A stretch of 64,000 bases of DNA from Enterobacter ludwigii (GTDB taxonomy: Bacteria; Pseudomonadota; Gammaproteobacteria; Enterobacterales; Enterobacteriaceae): NCBI GenBank assembly GCA_900068845.1, contig CEFQ01000010.1, positions 899,441 through 963,440 of the forward strand, written 5' to 3'. A model generated the notes under the pieces. The model did no database searches and was not told where the DNA came from. It saw only the letters and a program-made list of their open reading frames with translations. Shown piece by piece: positions 1 to 7,980 of the stretch (positions within the stretch are counted from its first letter, which is position 1; each line of letters begins with the position of its first letter). The position numbers and the translations under genes were made by a program.

Positions 1-615
1 GGCTTTGCGGTGGTGACCGGTCCGGAAATTGAAGACGATTACCATAACTTTGATGCCCTGAACATTCCCGGCCATCACCCGGCGCGTGCCGATCATGACA
101 CCTTCTGGTTTGATGCCACGCGTTTGCTGCGTACCCAGACATCTGGCGTACAGATCCGCACCATGAAAACCCAGCAGCCGCCAATCCGCATCATCGCGCC
201 AGGCCGCGTTTATCGTAACGACTACGATCAGACGCACACGCCGATGTTCCATCAGATGGAAGGTTTGATTGTTGATAAAGACATCAGCTTCACCAACCTG
301 AAAGGCACCCTGCACGATTTCCTCAACAACTTCTTCGAAGAGAACCTGCAGATACGCTTCCGTCCCTCTTACTTCCCGTTCACCGAACCGTCTGCTGAAG
401 TGGATGTGATGGGTAAAAACGGCAAGTGGCTGGAAGTGCTGGGCTGCGGCATGGTGCATCCGAACGTATTGCGCAATGTAGGCATCGATCCAGAAATCTA
501 TTCGGGCTTTGCTTTTGGCATGGGCATGGAGCGCCTCACCATGCTGCGCTACGGTGTGACCGATCTGCGCGCCTTCTTCGAAAATGATTTACGTTTCCTC
601 AAACAATTTAAATAA
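1..615 (+). CDS. pheS: Phenylalanyl-tRNA synthetase alpha subunit, C-terminal part (5' end outside window)
   Basis: Class II aminoacyl-tRNA synthetase catalytic subunit; with PheT it forms the alpha2-beta2 enzyme that charges tRNA-Phe. The reading frame is open from base 1, so about 204 C-terminal residues are present; the E. coli protein is 327. Visible are the motif 2 region (GRVYRNDYDQTHTPMFHQ) and motif 3 (GFAFGMGMERLTMLRYGV), which bind ATP and phenylalanine. The stop at 613-615 is 14 nt before the pheT start, giving the usual pheST arrangement. The pheM leader and attenuator that control this operon in E. coli would lie left of the window. Confidence 0.98.
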   Translation, partial: GFAVVTGPEIEDDYHNFDALNIPGHHPARADHDTFWFDATRLLRTQTSGVQIRTMKTQQPPIRIIAPGRVYRNDYDQTHTPMFHQMEGLIVDKDISFTNLKGTLHDFLNNFFEENLQIRFRPSYFPFTEPSAEVDVMGKNGKWLEVLGCGMVHPNVLRNVGIDPEIYSGFAFGMGMERLTMLRYGVTDLRAFFENDLRFLKQFK

Positions 616-629
616 GGGCAGGTTATCCA

Positions 630-3017
630 ATGAAATTCAGTGAACTCTGGTTACGCGAATGGGTAAATCCAGCCCTGGACAGCGCTGCGCTGTCTGAGCA
701 AATCACCATGGCTGGCCTTGAAGTGGACGGTGTAGATCCCGTTGCTGGCGCTTTCCACGGTGTTGTGGTGGGTGAAGTGGTTGAGTGTGGTCAGCATCCG
801 AACGCTGACAAACTGCGTGTCACCAAAATCAATGTCGGTGGCGATCGCCTGTTGGATATCGTATGTGGCGCACCCAACTGTCGTCAGGGTCTGAAAGTGG
901 CGGTGGCGACCGTCGGCGCTGTCCTGCCAGGCGATTTCAAAATCAAAGCGGCAAAACTGCGCGGCGAGCCTTCTGAAGGCATGCTCTGCTCCTTCTCTGA
1001 GCTGGGTATTTCCGACGATCACAGTGGCATTATCGAGCTGCCGGCTGATGCACCGATTGGTACCGACATCCGCAGCTATCTGCAGCTGGATGACAACACC
1101 ATCGAAATCAGCGTCACGCCAAATCGCGCCGATTGTCTGGGTATCATTGGGATTGCACGCGATGTCGCCGTGCTGAATGGTTTGCCGTTGACGGCGCCAG
1201 CCATTGAGCCGGTCAATGCAACCATCACCGATACTTTCCCAATTCGCGTCGATGCCACCGCAGCGTGTCCGCGCTATCTCGGCCGTGTGGTGAAAGGCGT
1301 CAATGTGAAAGCCGCTACGCCGCTGTGGATGCGTGAAAAGCTGCGTCGTTGTGGCATTCGTTCAATCGATCCTGTGGTCGATATCACCAACTTTGTGCTG
1401 CTGGAACTTGGCCAGCCAATGCACGCCTTTGATCTCGATCGCCTCGACGGCGGTATCGTGGTGCGTATGGCAGAAGAGGGCGAAGTGCTGACGTTGCTGG
1501 ACGGCACAGAAGCCAAACTCAGCAGCGACACGCTGGTGATCGCCGATCACCATAAAGCGCTGGCGATGGGGGGCATCTTCGGTGGCGAGCATTCGGGCGT
1601 GAATGAAGAGACGCAAAACGTACTGTTCGAATGTGCCTATTTTGATCCGCTAGCGATTACCGGTCGTGCACGTCGCCAGGGTCTGCATACCGATGCATCG
1701 CACCGTTACGAGCGTGGCGTTGATCCGGCACTGCAGCACAAAGCGATTGAACGTGCCACGCAGTTATTGCTAGACATCTGTGGCGGCGATGCGGGTCCGG
1801 TGATTGATCAAACTGACGCGAGTGCGCTACCACCACGGGCGACCATTACGCTGCGCCGTGAAAAACTCGACCGTTTAATTGGTCACGTGATTGCTGACGA
1901 TCAGGTCACGGACATCCTGACGCGTCTCGGTTGCGAAGTGACGGTTGGCACAGGCGAGTGGCAAGCTGTTGCACCAAGCTGGCGTTTCGATATGGCTATC
2001 GAAGAAGATCTGGTGGAAGAAGTGGCGCGCGTATACGGCTACAACAACATTCCTGATGTGCCGGTGAAAGCCAGTCTGATCATGACACAGCATCGTGAAG
2101 CCAATCTTTCGCTGAAGCGGGCAAAAAATCTGTTAGTGGATAAAGGTTATCAGGAAGCGATTACCTATAGCTTCGTCGATCCCAAACTGCAGCAGTTACT
2201 GCATCCGGGCGCAGAGGCTCTGATCCTGCCAAGCCCAATATCCAGTGATATGTCGGCCATGCGCCTGTCACTGTGGACCGGTTTGCTGGGCGCGGTGGTG
2301 TATAACCAAAACCGTCAGCAGGGCCGTGTACGCCTTTTTGAGAGCGGTTTGCGCTTTGTTCCTGATACACAGGCCGATCTGGGTATCCGCCAGGATCTTA
2401 TGCTAGCGGGCGTATTAAGCGGTAATCGCTATGAAGAGCATTGGGATCTGGCGCGTCAGACAGTTGACTTCTATGATTTGAAAGGCGATTTAGAATCGCT
2501 GCTGGAATTGACCGGTAAACTTGATGCGATTTCTTTCCGTGCGGAAGCCAATCCGGCGCTGCACCCAGGACAAAGCGCCGCCATTTATTTACAGGACGAA
2601 CGAATCGGATTTATCGGGGTGGTTCATCCAGAGCTGGAACGTAAGCTGGATCTTAACGGTCGCACCTTAGTGTTTGAACTGCTTTGGAATAAGGTCGCAG
2701 ACCGCGTCCTGCCTGATGCGCGCGAGATTTCCCGCTTCCCGGCAAACCGCCGTGATATCGCTGTTGTAGTGGCTGAAAACGTCCCTGCAGCAGATATCAT
2801 TGCGGAGTGTAAGAAAGTTGGCGTAAATCAGGTAGTTGGCGTAAACTTGTTTGACGTGTACCGTGGTAAGGGCGTAAACGAAGGCGAAAAGAGCCTAGCG
2901 ATTAGCCTGATTTTGCAGGATACCAGCCGGACACTCGAAGAAGAGGAGATTGCCGCGACCGTTTCCAAATGTGTTGCGGCATTAAAAGAGCGATTCCAGG
3001 CAACCTTGAGGGATTGA
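630..3017 (+). CDS. pheT: Phenylalanyl-tRNA synthetase beta subunit
   Basis: Non-catalytic, tRNA-binding and editing subunit of phenylalanyl-tRNA synthetase. Length is 795 aa, the same as in E. coli. In order: an EMAP/OB-type tRNA-binding domain (about residues 39-150, with HPNADKLRVTKI), the B3/B4 editing module (about 210-380), the B5 DNA-binding-like domain (about 400-475), a catalytic-like core, and a C-terminal ferredoxin-fold anticodon-binding domain (about 700-795, starting near SRFPANRRDIAVVV). It follows pheS by 14 nt and precedes ihfA by 4 nt, so the three genes are probably co-transcribed as in E. coli. Confidence 0.98.
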   Translation: MKFSELWLREWVNPALDSAALSEQITMAGLEVDGVDPVAGAFHGVVVGEVVECGQHPNADKLRVTKINVGGDRLLDIVCGAPNCRQGLKVAVATVGAVLPGDFKIKAAKLRGEPSEGMLCSFSELGISDDHSGIIELPADAPIGTDIRSYLQLDDNTIEISVTPNRADCLGIIGIARDVAVLNGLPLTAPAIEPVNATITDTFPIRVDATAACPRYLGRVVKGVNVKAATPLWMREKLRRCGIRSIDPVVDITNFVLLELGQPMHAFDLDRLDGGIVVRMAEEGEVLTLLDGTEAKLSSDTLVIADHHKALAMGGIFGGEHSGVNEETQNVLFECAYFDPLAITGRARRQGLHTDASHRYERGVDPALQHKAIERATQLLLDICGGDAGPVIDQTDASALPPRATITLRREKLDRLIGHVIADDQVTDILTRLGCEVTVGTGEWQAVAPSWRFDMAIEEDLVEEVARVYGYNNIPDVPVKASLIMTQHREANLSLKRAKNLLVDKGYQEAITYSFVDPKLQQLLHPGAEALILPSPISSDMSAMRLSLWTGLLGAVVYNQNRQQGRVRLFESGLRFVPDTQADLGIRQDLMLAGVLSGNRYEEHWDLARQTVDFYDLKGDLESLLELTGKLDAISFRAEANPALHPGQSAAIYLQDERIGFIGVVHPELERKLDLNGRTLVFELLWNKVADRVLPDAREISRFPANRRDIAVVVAENVPAADIIAECKKVGVNQVVGVNLFDVYRGKGVNEGEKSLAISLILQDTSRTLEEEEIAATVSKCVAALKERFQATLRD

Positions 3018-3021
3018 ACCT

Positions 3022-3324
3022 ATGGCGCTTACAAAAGCTGAAATGTCAGAGTACCTGTTTGAAAAACTCGGGTTGAGCAAACGCGATGCCAAAGAGTTGG
3101 TGGAACTTTTTTTTGAAGAGGTTCGCCGCGCTTTGGAAAACGGAGAACAGGTAAAACTGTCCGGATTTGGTAATTTTGATCTGCGTGACAAAAACCAGCG
3201 TCCGGGCCGTAACCCGAAGACGGGGGAAGATATTCCTATCACCGCGCGCCGAGTGGTGACATTCCGTCCGGGACAGAAGTTGAAAAGTCGCGTCGAGAAC
3301 GCGACACCCAAGGATGCTGACTAA
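3022..3324 (+). CDS. ihfA: Integration host factor alpha subunit
   Basis: DNA-bending nucleoid protein; heterodimerises with IhfB and bends DNA sharply at specific sites in recombination, replication and transcription. The 100-aa protein has the HU/IHF fold. The beta-arm includes RPGRNPKTGE with Pro65, the residue that intercalates into the minor groove. The start lies 4 nt after the pheT stop, so translation is probably coupled. A strong terminator follows directly. E. coli has additional ihfA promoters inside pheT; none was assigned here. Confidence 0.98.
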   Translation: MALTKAEMSEYLFEKLGLSKRDAKELVELFFEEVRRALENGEQVKLSGFGNFDLRDKNQRPGRNPKTGEDIPITARRVVTFRPGQKLKSRVENATPKDAD

Positions 3325-3336
3325 TTTCAGTACGAC

Positions 3337-3364
3337 AAAAAGGCCGCTTAGCGGCCTTTTTTTT
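3337..3364 (+). terminator. Rho-independent terminator after ihfA
   Basis: A perfect GC-rich stem (GGCCGC, loop TTA, GCGGCC), flanked by an A-run and followed by nine T, starts about 13 nt after the ihfA stop. It closes the pheST-ihfA transcript. The A-run on the left means it could also act on the other strand. Confidence 0.92.
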
Positions 3365-3514
3365 GCCTTGAATTGGTCCGTCCTACACGATTTATTCATG
3401 ATGTAAGGATTTCGTAAGTATCCGGAAAATAGGGTGAAAATCGGCTCACACCGATAGTGACGGCGTCAACACTTTTGCTATAACAGCGCCATCACATAAA
3501 AAGAGGTTCAGCTG

Positions 3515-3889
3515 ATGAAAAAGACAGCACTTTTATTAAGCATCCTGTTAGGCATGCCGCTGCTGGCTAGCGCCAATGTTTCCGTTAACATCAACACGCC
3601 GGGCGTTTCGATCCATATCGGCGACCAGGATAAGCGTGGCTACTATTGGGATGGTTACGACTGGCGTGCGCCAACATGGTGGAAACAGCATCATAACCAG
3701 CGTATTGGCACCAAAGGTCCGCACGGATACTGGAACGGTAACGGCTGGCAGGCGCAGCATCCGGGCAATGGGCCCCACCGGGATGACAAGCGTCAGCCAC
3801 AGCGACAACCGCAGCCGCAGCATCACGACCAGCGTGATAATCAGCAAACGCGTGATAACCACGGTCAGCCGATTCCGCCACATCAGTAA
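3515..3889 (+). CDS. DUF2502-family secreted protein (YpeC-like)
   Basis: A small exported protein of unknown function. Residues 1-20 form a signal peptide (positive start, Leu-rich core, cleavage after ASA). The mature N-terminal half has the conserved stretch IGDQDKRGYYWDGYDW (about 37-52), typical of DUF2502 proteins such as E. coli YpeC. From about residue 85 it becomes a low-complexity tail rich in Gln, His, Arg and Pro. The RBS AAGAGG precedes the ATG. It stands alone between two terminators. The His-rich tail could bind metals, but nothing in the sequence proves it. Family assignment is from remembered motifs. Confidence 0.8.
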   Translation: MKKTALLLSILLGMPLLASANVSVNINTPGVSIHIGDQDKRGYYWDGYDWRAPTWWKQHHNQRIGTKGPHGYWNGNGWQAQHPGNGPHRDDKRQPQRQPQPQHHDQRDNQQTRDNHGQPIPPHQ

Positions 3890-3898
3890 TGCTTCTCC

Positions 3899-3929
3899 AG
3901 CGGCGCCACCACAGCGCCGCTTTCTTTTT
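3899..3929 (+). terminator. Terminator after the DUF2502 gene
   Basis: Arms AGCGGCGC and GCGCCGCT form an 8-bp perfect stem with a 7-nt loop, followed by TTCTTTTTG. It lies 10 nt after the stop and insulates btuC. Confidence 0.8.
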
Positions 3930-3979
3930 GCTGCAATCCCACTACAATCAAATCTCTGTTTTCTCAGCCAATCTTATCT

Positions 3980-4963
3980 ATGACTCTGCTGGATCAGCTT
4001 GCTCATCAGGCAAATCGCCGCAGCCAGCGCTGGCTTATTGCACTCAGTGCGCTGCTGCTACTGCTCATTGGACTAAGCCTATGTGCCGGTGACAGTTGGA
4101 TTTCACCCCCACAATGGTTTTCGGCGGATGGCGAACTGTTCGTCTGGCAACTGCGTATGCCGCGCACGCTGGCGGTGTTGCTGGTCGGCGCGGCCCTGGC
4201 GGTGTGTGGCGTTGTGATGCAGGCGCTGTTCAACAACCCATTGGCTGAACCCGGCTTACTCGGTGTTTCTAACGGGGCGGGGATTGGTTTGGTGTTAGGC
4301 GTCATGCTCGGCAACGGTTCGTTATGGAGCTTAGCACTGGCGGCGATGGCCGGAGCGCTGCTGATCACGCTGATTTTGCTGCATTTCGCTCACCAACAAC
4401 TCTCGGTTAGCCGCTTACTCTTAACCGGTGTGGCACTCGGCATTATCTGTAGCGCCATCATGACGTGGGCGGTGTATTTTAGCACCAGCCTCGATCTGCG
4501 CCAGTTGATGTACTGGATGATGGGCGGCTTTAGCGGTATCGACTGGCGTTACGGCTGGATGATGCTGGCGCTGCTGCCGGTAACGCTGCTGCTGATTGCT
4601 ACCGCGCGCACACTAAATTTGCTGGCGCTGGGCGAAACCTCGGCACGTCAGCTCGGATTACCCCTGCTGCTATGGCGTAACCTGCTGGTGCTAGCCATGG
4701 GATGGCTGGTTGGCGTAAGCGTGGCAATGGCCGGCGCGATCGGATTTGTCGGCCTGGTTATCCCGCACTTATTGCGTCTTAGCGGTTTCAGCGATCATCG
4801 TTATTTGTTGCCTGCTGCGGCATTGGCCGGTGCAGCAGTGTTACTTGGCGCAGACATTATTGCCCGGTTGATGCTCACCTCCGCCGAACTGCCGATTGGT
4901 GTGGTCACTGCCACGCTCGGCGCGCCGCTGTTTATCGTGTTATTAGTGAAGTCTTCGCGCTAG
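3980..4963 (+). CDS. btuC: Vitamin B12 ABC transporter, permease BtuC
   Basis: Inner-membrane permease of the BtuCDF cobalamin importer (FecCD family). The 327-aa protein is almost entirely hydrophobic, compatible with about ten membrane helices. Family hallmarks include LRMPRTLAVLLVGAALAVCG near residue 60, NPLAEPGLLGVSNGAG and GAIGFVGLVIPHLLRL; the last is the coupling region that contacts the ATPase. E. coli BtuC is 326 aa. The ATG has only a weak upstream RBS. It is followed by btuE (39 nt) and btuD, the classical btuCED order; btuF is elsewhere. Confidence 0.97.
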   Translation: MTLLDQLAHQANRRSQRWLIALSALLLLLIGLSLCAGDSWISPPQWFSADGELFVWQLRMPRTLAVLLVGAALAVCGVVMQALFNNPLAEPGLLGVSNGAGIGLVLGVMLGNGSLWSLALAAMAGALLITLILLHFAHQQLSVSRLLLTGVALGIICSAIMTWAVYFSTSLDLRQLMYWMMGGFSGIDWRYGWMMLALLPVTLLLIATARTLNLLALGETSARQLGLPLLLWRNLLVLAMGWLVGVSVAMAGAIGFVGLVIPHLLRLSGFSDHRYLLPAAALAGAAVLLGADIIARLMLTSAELPIGVVTATLGAPLFIVLLVKSSR

Positions 4964-5002
4964 CTTGGGCTGGCAACTTGTTATCAACAACAGGAATCGA
5001 CT

Positions 5003-5548
5003 ATGAGCATTTATCAAACAGAACTGGTTACGTTAGACGGCGAAAAAACCACGCTGGCGGAATATGAAGGAAAAGTGTTGCTGGTAGTGAATGTGGCATC
5101 AAAATGCGGCCTGACGGCACAGTATGAACAGTTAGAATCGCTGCAGAAAGCCTGGCAGGACAAGAACTTCAGCGTGCTCGGCTTCCCGTGCAACCAGTTC
5201 CTTGAGCAGGAACCGGGCAGTAACGAAGAGATTAAAACGTTCTGCAGCACCACGTATGGCGTGACTTTCCCGATGTTCGATAAAACTGACGTCAACGGCG
5301 AGCATCGTCATCCTTTATATGCCCAGTTGACGGCGGCGCAGCCGGTCGCGCAACGTCCCGAGGGCAGCGGATTCCTGGAACGTATGGAGAGCAAAGGCCG
5401 CGCGCCGAAAGCACCAGGCGATATCCTCTGGAACTTCGAGAAATTCCTCATCAACAAGCAGGGCAAAGTGATTGCGCGCTTCTCTCCGGACATGACGCCG
5501 GACGATCCCATCATTCTGAAAAGCGTTGAGCAGGCGCTGGCCGAGTAA
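5003..5548 (+). CDS. btuE: Thioredoxin/glutathione peroxidase BtuE
   Basis: Non-essential peroxidase encoded inside the B12 uptake operon; in E. coli it reduces peroxides with thioredoxin or glutathione and is not needed for B12 transport. Length is 181 aa. The peroxidatic cysteine is Cys35 in NVASKCGLT (cysteine rather than selenocysteine), followed by the glutathione peroxidase motifs GFPCNQF and WNFEKFLI, which supply the catalytic Gln, Trp and Asn. The RBS CAGGAA precedes the ATG. Its stop codon abuts the btuD start. Confidence 0.97.
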   Translation: MSIYQTELVTLDGEKTTLAEYEGKVLLVVNVASKCGLTAQYEQLESLQKAWQDKNFSVLGFPCNQFLEQEPGSNEEIKTFCSTTYGVTFPMFDKTDVNGEHRHPLYAQLTAAQPVAQRPEGSGFLERMESKGRAPKAPGDILWNFEKFLINKQGKVIARFSPDMTPDDPIILKSVEQALAE

Positions 5549-6295
5549 ATGGTATTGCAGTGTCAGGGAGCCAACGTCGCAGGGCGATTGGCTCCCGTTG
5601 AACTTAGCCTCAATGCCGGTGAGTTAGTGCATCTGGTTGGGCCTAACGGTGCTGGCAAAAGTACGCTGCTCAACGTGCTATCGGGTTTACTGCCGAGTCA
5701 AGGCAGTATTCTACTGGATGGCACGCCGCTGACTGCGTTGAACGGAGCGGCATTAGCCCAGTTGCGCGGCTGGTTGCCGCAGCAGCAGATGGCACCGGGA
5801 CAAATGCCGGTTTGGCACTACTTACGCATGCATATCACCGCACAGGCGGCGGAAACAGACCGCGTTTTACAGGCCGTCCTTACTCAGTTAGGCCTGCTGG
5901 ATAAACTGACGCGCAGCCTTACGCAACTTTCCGGCGGCGAATGGCAACGCGTACGGCTGGCTGCCGTGGTGTTACAGATTCATCCGGCGATCAATCCACG
6001 CGGCAAACTGCTGCTGCTGGATGAGCCCATGAGCGCATTGGACGTGGCGCAGCAACGTGCGGTCGATAAGCTGCTGGCCGAACTCTGTTGCAGCGGTCTG
6101 GCGATTGTTGCCAGCGGGCACGATCTCAATCACAGCCTGCGCCATGCCGATCGCGTGTGGTTAATGCATCAGGGCGCGGTTGTCCGTCAGGGCCGAGCCA
6201 GCGAGGTGCTGACCGCTGCGCAATTAACACCGCTTTACCAAACCCCGTTTGAACAAATCGCTACCGCGCAAGGTCCGCTGCTGTTTATTCCCTGA
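5549..6295 (+). CDS. btuD: Vitamin B12 ABC transporter, ATPase BtuD
   Basis: ATPase that drives cobalamin import with BtuC and BtuF. The 248-aa protein has a Walker A motif (GPNGAGKST, about residues 32-40), signature LSGGEWQR, Walker B LLLLDEPMSALD and a switch histidine in ASGHDLNHS. The ATG follows the btuE stop with no gap, so it relies on translational coupling. Confidence 0.97.
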   Translation: MVLQCQGANVAGRLAPVELSLNAGELVHLVGPNGAGKSTLLNVLSGLLPSQGSILLDGTPLTALNGAALAQLRGWLPQQQMAPGQMPVWHYLRMHITAQAAETDRVLQAVLTQLGLLDKLTRSLTQLSGGEWQRVRLAAVVLQIHPAINPRGKLLLLDEPMSALDVAQQRAVDKLLAELCCSGLAIVASGHDLNHSLRHADRVWLMHQGAVVRQGRASEVLTAAQLTPLYQTPFEQIATAQGPLLFIP

Positions 6296-6358
6296 GAGAT
6301 GATTGCGTGCCGTGGCGCTTTGCCGCTAAAGTGTTTGCCGGGCGAGGGAGGAAGGAAA

Positions 6359-6823
6359 ATGCTGATGCGACTGACAATTTTGATTCTGGCACTGTTGCTG
6401 GCGGGCTGTAGCCATCATGCGCCGCCGCCTAATGGTCGCCTGTCTGATTCCATCACCGTGATAGCCCAACTTAACGATCAACTGAGCCGCTGGCGTGGTA
6501 CGCCTTATCGCTACGGTGGTTTAAGCCGCGGTGGCGTTGATTGTTCAGGGTTCGTCTATCTTACTTTCCGCGATAAGTTCGACATGCAATTGCCGCGCTC
6601 GACCAGCGATCAAACCGACATTGGTACGCGTATCGACAAAGGCGATCTGTTGCCTGGCGATCTGGTGTTCTTTAAAACCGGCAGCGGAGAAAACGGTTTG
6701 CACGTGGGTATTTACGATACGGACAATACCTTTATTCACGCCTCGACCAGTCAAGGCGTGATCCGCTCTTCGCTGGATAATGTTTACTGGCGAAAAGTAT
6801 TTTGGCAGGCCCGTCGCATCTAA
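6359..6823 (+). CDS. nlpC: NlpC/P60 lipoprotein, probable peptidoglycan endopeptidase
   Basis: Lipoprotein with a C-terminal NlpC/P60 cysteine peptidase domain; the family cleaves peptide bonds in peptidoglycan stems. The ATG at 6359 is chosen because GGAGGAAGGAAA lies just upstream and the protein then has the 154 aa of E. coli NlpC; a start 60 nt earlier lacks a signal peptide. The lipobox LLAGC gives lipidated Cys17. The catalytic set is Cys62 (GVDCSGF), His115 (LHVGIYD) and His127 (FIHAST). It follows btuD closely, as in E. coli. Confidence 0.95.
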   Translation: MLMRLTILILALLLAGCSHHAPPPNGRLSDSITVIAQLNDQLSRWRGTPYRYGGLSRGGVDCSGFVYLTFRDKFDMQLPRSTSDQTDIGTRIDKGDLLPGDLVFFKTGSGENGLHVGIYDTDNTFIHASTSQGVIRSSLDNVYWRKVFWQARRI

Positions 6824-7138
6824 ATAGCGCTGGTTACGCTGAATAAAAGACGCGAGAAAAGAATGGTTATCTCACCCTGAATTAAATCCGAATCGTGCCG
6901 ATATTTAACTATCATTTAAAATGGCACTTTACCCGCCATCGATTTAATACTATTAATAAAGCTAATTTTATTTGATGGGTATGGACATTAACCCCGGCTT
7001 ATTTGGCTTAAGTATTATTTACGGCTTAAATCGGCGTAATAAGACCTAAAACGGCACCTCTTCAAACGTTTGGTCCTATTGCCTGGTGGTATTCGTTGAT
7101 ATACGATGCGCCAATTGCCATTACTTCTGGCTTGAACA
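6824..7138 (+). other. AT-rich gap between nlpC and ydiV
   Basis: About 315 nt without a supported gene. The middle part is AT-rich with several TTTAA and TTAAT runs. A CAAACGTTTG palindrome lies at 7063-7072, and a TATACG hexamer 40 nt before the ydiV start could be a -10. No clear terminator after nlpC was found. Confidence 0.5.
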
Positions 7139-7876
7139 ATGAAAGTCCATTTGTCTGCCGACTATCAGTCGGAAACCTGGTTTTATCCAGTTTACTCTCT
7201 GGCGGGCCAGCTGACTGCGGTCGAGCTGGTGACGCAATTCGTCCACGACAGTGCACCTATTACGCTGCCGCAGGATTTGCTATTGCCGCAATTGGACGAT
7301 GCACAGCAATTACGTTTGCTGCAGAGCCAGCTTTCATTGCTGGAAAAGTACCGCGACTTTTTTGAGATTAATCAAATTACCGCTTTGGTTCGTATTGATG
7401 ATTCCATGGCTAATACACTTTTAGCCAGCGAATTTCTGCTAAGGAAATTCCGACAAATTCCCTTTATTGTTTTAGATATCAGCGAAACGTTTCCGCAATT
7501 ATCGTTGGGTAAATCTCATCCGTTGTTAGCTGCATTGCAGCGCGAATTTCGCTTATCGCTTTCACAATTTGGCGCAGGCAAGGCGCCAGCAACGGCGGTG
7601 TACGATAATCTGTTCAGCGTGTTAAAACTGGATAAAGGTTTTATTCAGGAGCTGGCCAAACGTGCATCGTTTACGCCTTTTATTCAGACAGTTATCAATA
7701 ATTTCTCTGAGTATGCAGAGCAGATCATTATTTGCGGTATTGACGATAATCAGATAATGGAAAAAATGGCTACGTTAACCGGTGCGCAACTGCAAGGCAG
7801 CTTGTTCCCGGTGGTACAGGCCGAGCGTTTGAACGATCTAATCTATTCCGATTTGAATTTACACACGCCTTCATAG
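7139..7876 (+). CDS. ydiV: Degenerate EAL-domain regulator, YdiV/RflP-type anti-FlhDC factor
   Basis: A 245-aa protein with the overall pattern of an EAL domain but without its catalytic signature: the expected E-x-L reads AVELV near residue 29, and metal-binding acidic clusters are absent. In E. coli and Salmonella the protein at this locus (YdiV, RflP) binds FlhD, blocks the flagellar master regulator and does not degrade cyclic-di-GMP. Its position between nlpC and selO is the E. coli position, which supports the call as much as the sequence does. The RBS is poor (TTGAACA before ATG), suggesting low translation. Confidence 0.82.
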   Translation: MKVHLSADYQSETWFYPVYSLAGQLTAVELVTQFVHDSAPITLPQDLLLPQLDDAQQLRLLQSQLSLLEKYRDFFEINQITALVRIDDSMANTLLASEFLLRKFRQIPFIVLDISETFPQLSLGKSHPLLAALQREFRLSLSQFGAGKAPATAVYDNLFSVLKLDKGFIQELAKRASFTPFIQTVINNFSEYAEQIIICGIDDNQIMEKMATLTGAQLQGSLFPVVQAERLNDLIYSDLNLHTPS

Positions 7877-7980
7877 CCGTCATCCTTTCGCCTGTCTTCC
7901 GCGCCGTGTCGGCGTTACACTCTTCTTTATCTTAAAACTCAATGCTGGTGCCTTGTTTAAGCGCACCTTCAGGAGTGTCG

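Noticed and set aside
7063..7072. CAAACGTTTG in the nlpC-ydiV gap as a PurR operator
   Set aside because: Only the central ten bases match; flanks disagree with the 16-bp consensus.
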